The position numbers were made by a program, and so were the translations under genes. The notes beneath the pieces were generated by a model that had not been told where the DNA came from, searched no databases, and was given only the letters and a program-made list of their open reading frames with translations. From assembly GCA_027475525.1 (NCBI GenBank), contig JAMWFC010000087.1, positions 372,001-436,000 on the forward strand: a stretch of 64,000 nucleotides of DNA, in the 5' to 3' direction. The stretch is from Macrolepiota albuminosa (Eukaryota > Basidiomycota > Agaricomycetes > Agaricales > Agaricaceae). This document shows, piece by piece, positions 60,647 through 64,000 of the stretch. The first letter of the stretch is position 1. Each line of letters starts with the position of its first letter.

Positions 60647-61010
60647 TTAGATCTGCAAATTCTTGTGGTAAATTTCCACGATATAACTTGTTTGCTAAAG
60701 AAAATTTTGGAATCTGCTTCTTTTGCAATTCAGAGTAACAGTCATTGCAAATTTGAATTAAATTTGGATTTGATTTAATACCATAAACATCTAATATCAA
60801 CTCAGCATAATTTTGAAGCAAATGTATAAAATCATTATTAAAACGAGTATCGGAAAATTTTAAAACAGATAAATTAAGATTATAAAGATTACTACTGGAA
60901 TTGATTGATATGGAATGAATGATTGACTTATCTCGTTGACGAGCATATACAGCACAAATAAGAGAAATAATCCAATTTGTTGCTTCATGATATTTATGTG
61001 CACAGTTCAT
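60647..61010 (-). pseudogene. Helitron protein, DUF6570-like region
   Basis: CNDCYSELQKKQIPKFSLAN followed by KLYRGNLPQEFADL, the conserved Cys-x2-Cys and IPKFALANGLYRG-type signature found ahead of Rep in fungal Helitrons. It is cut by the N gap on its C-terminal side. Confidence 0.75.
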
Positions 61011-61288
61011 AATAAGATTATCAGAAGGAACAGTTGGCTATGAAGAAACAATTTCACTTTGATGTTTTGCATTTATACTGATTGTAACTTGTTTTTGAAG
61101 ATTCCACTCATATTTTTTTTTTATTTTGCCTTCAACCTTTTATGCTGGTTGTCAAATGTATAAATAGATTAGTACTATATTCAATTTCTAATAGCAAACA
61201 CACGGACTTGAAAAAATCAGAAGGAAATATAGTATAGATTGGTAATAAGCAAGTAATATATTGATGAATATCTGATATGTTGCAAGAC

Positions 61289-62047
61289 TGTCACGACCCC
61301 TCCCCTCCAAGTCCATCCTGGAACACCCCCGGAACCCCATTTGGAACCTCTCTCTGAACCCACAAACGTGCCCTGCCATCACGACTACCAATGCCACCAT
61401 CACACACATCAAAGACTGCCATCACCTGGCATCCCCAGCAACCCTGCATCATGGACCCTGGGATCAACCACCATCAATCAACGGTCAGATCACGCTACCC
61501 GCTTCTGAGCCATCACGCATCACACATCACGACTTCCTCCACGCCAATTGATCACACGTTCCACATGCGTGATCCTGATATACAATTCTCCTCCTACTAC
61601 TCAATGCCTCCCAGAGCTTATTCTAGATACCCTGGAACTTCAGAGACCCGGACCCGGCCTCATAGTACTTATAGCGTAGTTTCCCGCTGTATTTGCTAGT
61701 CTTGATATTAACTTGAATTGTTGTGTGCCCTTTGCTTGACTGGTACATGCTAACTGGCATGCTTTGACTAGCACACTTGAATAACCATGTGCTCTGAGTT
61801 TGATTTGCACTTTGTAACTTACAATTTATTAATCTAGTCCTGTCTTAGAACATCCAGTTCTCAACTCGACCCCTACTCAACCCACAGCCTTTAACTCCAA
61901 AACCTCAGATCAAGTTCCCTTCCCTAGGAGAACCCCCTGTCTATGTCTTGAACCCCAGAGTTCCAGACATCTGAGTATCCGTAGATCAAGTCTGCCTTGT
62001 AAGGGCATTGCTTTCCTGAAAAGCCCCTGATTCAGCGGAACCTGACA
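61289..62047. repeat. Solo LTR, TGTCACGACCCC type
   Basis: 759 bp beginning TGTCACGACCCC and ending CCTGACA, flanked by AAGAC and AAAAC (4 of 5). It is GC-richer than the Helitron around it. The small frame at 61391 is not a gene. Confidence 0.75.
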
Positions 62048-62900
62048 AAAACATTAATGCTTTGCACTGAGAGCAAAAGCTTTCAATAATAGCTTTTACC
62101 ATTTTACTATGTAATTTTGCAAAAGAAGGACGGCGAGAAGGATGAATACATTTTAAAATAAAACACAATGATTTTTTTGAAAATGTTTGTGAAGGTAACA
62201 AGCTCATATTATTATTGTTCTCAATATTTTCCAACAACTGATGCAATACAGGCTTATGTATTTGACAATTTTTATAATGTAACAAAGGATTTTCAGGGAT
62301 TAGTAAAGTGTGCAAAACTTTCTTACTAAATAACTGGAGAGCAATGTTATAAAAAAGTTTAGGCAGCATTTCAGAAGAAGAATCTGGAAAAAAAGAAGAT
62401 AACTGCTCATTTATTTGATTTGATGTAAGAGTAAGACATTTCTGCCTATATTCCAAGAAGTGAGACAAAATAGTGCTAGCAAGAGCTTCCTTATTCCAAC
62501 ATTTAGGCATAATTAATTCTGAATTAAATGCAGATTTTAAGTCTTTACAGGAAAGTTCATTCAAAGATGCAAGATAATGATCTTGAGTATAATACAACCA
62601 TGTGGGGTGGTTTTTATAGTGCAGATAGGTGCAAAATGAAGAAAAATATTTGCGAGGATGAAAAAAAGAAGAATGAATATCATAACAATCCAAAGTAATA
62701 AATGTTCTCTCTCCAAGATTGCATACAGTAAATATTCCTGTTGTGTAAGTGACAATGTAGGAAGATGTGGAATTTTCATCTTTAAAAACATTAGTCAACC
62801 ATTCAATCACAGAATTTGAAGAATCAAAACTAGAAGAATTTGGAAAGTATAAAGTATTATAATATTTTGGATATTCCTCAGGTAAAAACTCAACATGCAT
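62048..62900 (-). pseudogene. Helitron protein, N-terminal region
   Basis: Long open frame: MHVEFLPEEYPKYYN start, EWLTNVFKDENSTSSYIVTY, a middle helical part, and a Cys pair FCSQCKALMF near the LTR. Position upstream of the DUF6570-like part and shared AT-rich composition place it in the Helitron; a specific domain is not assigned. Confidence 0.55.
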
Positions 62901-63009
62901 AGGAGGGCAATCTTTTTCATCAAGTACTCTATATTATAATATCTTGGATATTCTTCAGGTAAAAACTCAACATGCATAGGAGGGCAATCTTTTTCATCAA
63001 GTACTCTAG
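62856..63009. repeat. 77-bp direct duplication 20
   Basis: Copies at 62856 and 62933, with a few mismatches; repeats the start of the Helitron N-terminal frame. Confidence 0.88.
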
Positions 63010-63063
63010 GTGCATGACATGGCAATTTTATCAAGGAAAACATGCTATAATGATGTGAGAATA

Positions 63064-63165
63064 CTAATTTTAATAGTAGTATACAAAATCCAGTAGTAGT
63101 ACACAAAATTCAATGGTAGTGCACAAAATTCAGTGGTAGTATACAAAATTCGGTGAGAGTTCACA
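63064..63165. repeat. Short minisatellite, about 20-bp unit
   Basis: Four to five units of the type GTAGTACACAAAATTCA upstream of the Helitron reading frame. Confidence 0.6.
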
Positions 63166-64000
63166 TTTATTTCAGTGGGATTTCACAAGTACCTAATATA
63201 GATGACTAGATAAAAAAAAAATACTACAACACCTACTAAAAAAACAGCATTAGTAAAAAAAAGCAAAATTAAAGAAAAAAAAAAGCAGACAAAACACACA
63301 TAGCTAAAACTTGAAAAGCAATACTATACAAAATATAAATGACACAAAAAATAACAATAGACAAATAGCACAGATAAGTTAAATCACAACAGACAAGTGG
63401 GACAGGAAAGTAGCAAACACATGGCATTGTTGAAACAGAAATGAGCAGATGACATGTGCTAGTGGCGGACAAGCAATTACAAAATAGCAACAAACAGGTA
63501 TCACAAAATGACAACAAACAAACAACAATACTGCAATGCAAGAAACATGGTATGGAATAGTAGTCGAACAAGCAGCAAGCAAGGAACAGCAGCGAACAGA
63601 TGGCACAAATCCAACAGAAAACAAGCACTACAGCAGACAGAGATTACAATAGACAGACATGAAATGAATAAAGATGACACCTATAACAGGCTTACAGACA
63701 GCGCTGCAGCAGGAAATGATCACATTATGAAGGATTAAAGCACTAGTAGTAAGAAAAACATACCAATATGACAAAATAGTTTTTGAATAGCAGTAGCAGA
63801 CAATAGTGACAAAGACAAGTTTGAAGTCGTAAATATTACTAATGATTGAAAAAAGTAAATGAGACAATACAAGCACTAATAAGGAACTTTATAGAAACTT
63901 TTAAAACATCACATGATCTGGGGTAAATTTAGAGGAACTCAAAATGAACCTTGTAAAAGATTATTAATTATTATTAATTTTTTTTATTTATATTTTTTTA
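63166..64000. other. Low-complexity A/C-rich DNA
   Basis: Runs of ACAAA/CAGACA-like words and A/T homopolymers. Opposite-strand frames at 63269-63628 are T-rich shadows. No gene. Confidence 0.65.

Noticed and set aside
1085..63009. The 77-bp tandem units as a biological satellite or replication-slippage hotspot
   Set aside because: The repeated sequences are unrelated to one another while the period is constant, and LTR length comparison shows them to be extra. An assembly cause fits better.
63269..63628. Cys-rich membrane-like protein on the minus strand
   Set aside because: It reads through an A/C-rich low-complexity tract with no start context or homology.

Overview
The window is a repeat-dominated stretch of a fungal nuclear genome, most likely Basidiomycota and probably Agaricomycetes. 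The reasons are spliced genes with introns of about 47-68 nt, a JmjC-type gene fragment, a class V aminotransferase gene, chromodomain Ty3 elements, a tyrosine-recombinase (DIRS/PAT-like) retroelement, a Tc1 transposon and a Helitron of fungal type. I found no rRNA, tRNA or CRISPR. The species cannot be named from this sequence.

Layout, left to right. 1-2.7 kb: gag of a Ty3-type element (element C, minus strand), running off the left edge. 2.7-17.7 kb: a CpG-free relic of a Ty3 element (relic B') split in two by a younger solo LTR. That LTR is itself split by a DIRS/PAT-like element (5459-11599) and by an AT-rich segment (11621-15928), which holds another solo LTR and a small LTR element F. 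17.99-18.67 kb: a JmjC gene fragment cut off near an LTR. 18.8-21.1 kb: LTR debris and AT-rich DNA. 21.1-22.8 kb: the best host gene, a nine-exon class V aminotransferase. 23-28.2 kb: AT-rich DNA, two unrecognised ORFs and a complete but dead Tc1 transposon. 28-63 kb: one nest, in which a decaying Helitron (minus strand) carries Ty3 chromovirus A (28249-53639, 5-bp TSD CCGAT), which carries Ty3 element B (35639-49428, 4-bp TSD GCGT). Reading across each insertion point restores the host element's frame. A further 4.4-kb insertion (about 55.57-59.97 kb) and a 759-bp solo LTR also interrupt the Helitron. 63-64 kb is low-complexity DNA.

Element B is the most unusual object. Between the end of pol and the 3' LTR it carries about 4.7 kb with three intron-containing genes on the opposite strand. 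Each has ordinary ~50-60 nt introns, and two have TATA boxes. The first encodes a cysteine-rich putative zinc module; the other two look like paralogues. Element A carries its own extra ~980-codon sense ORF between integrase and the 3' LTR.

Two processes shape the window. (1) CpG-directed C-to-T mutation: old copies have almost no CpG, and in element A all sixteen in-frame stops I located are TGA while its true stops are TAG. (2) An assembly signature: at least 20 adjacent direct duplications all have a period of exactly 77 bp. This is what unmerged k=77 de Bruijn contig overlaps would leave. They frameshift several genes artificially, and removing them equalises LTR lengths and restores ORFs in B.
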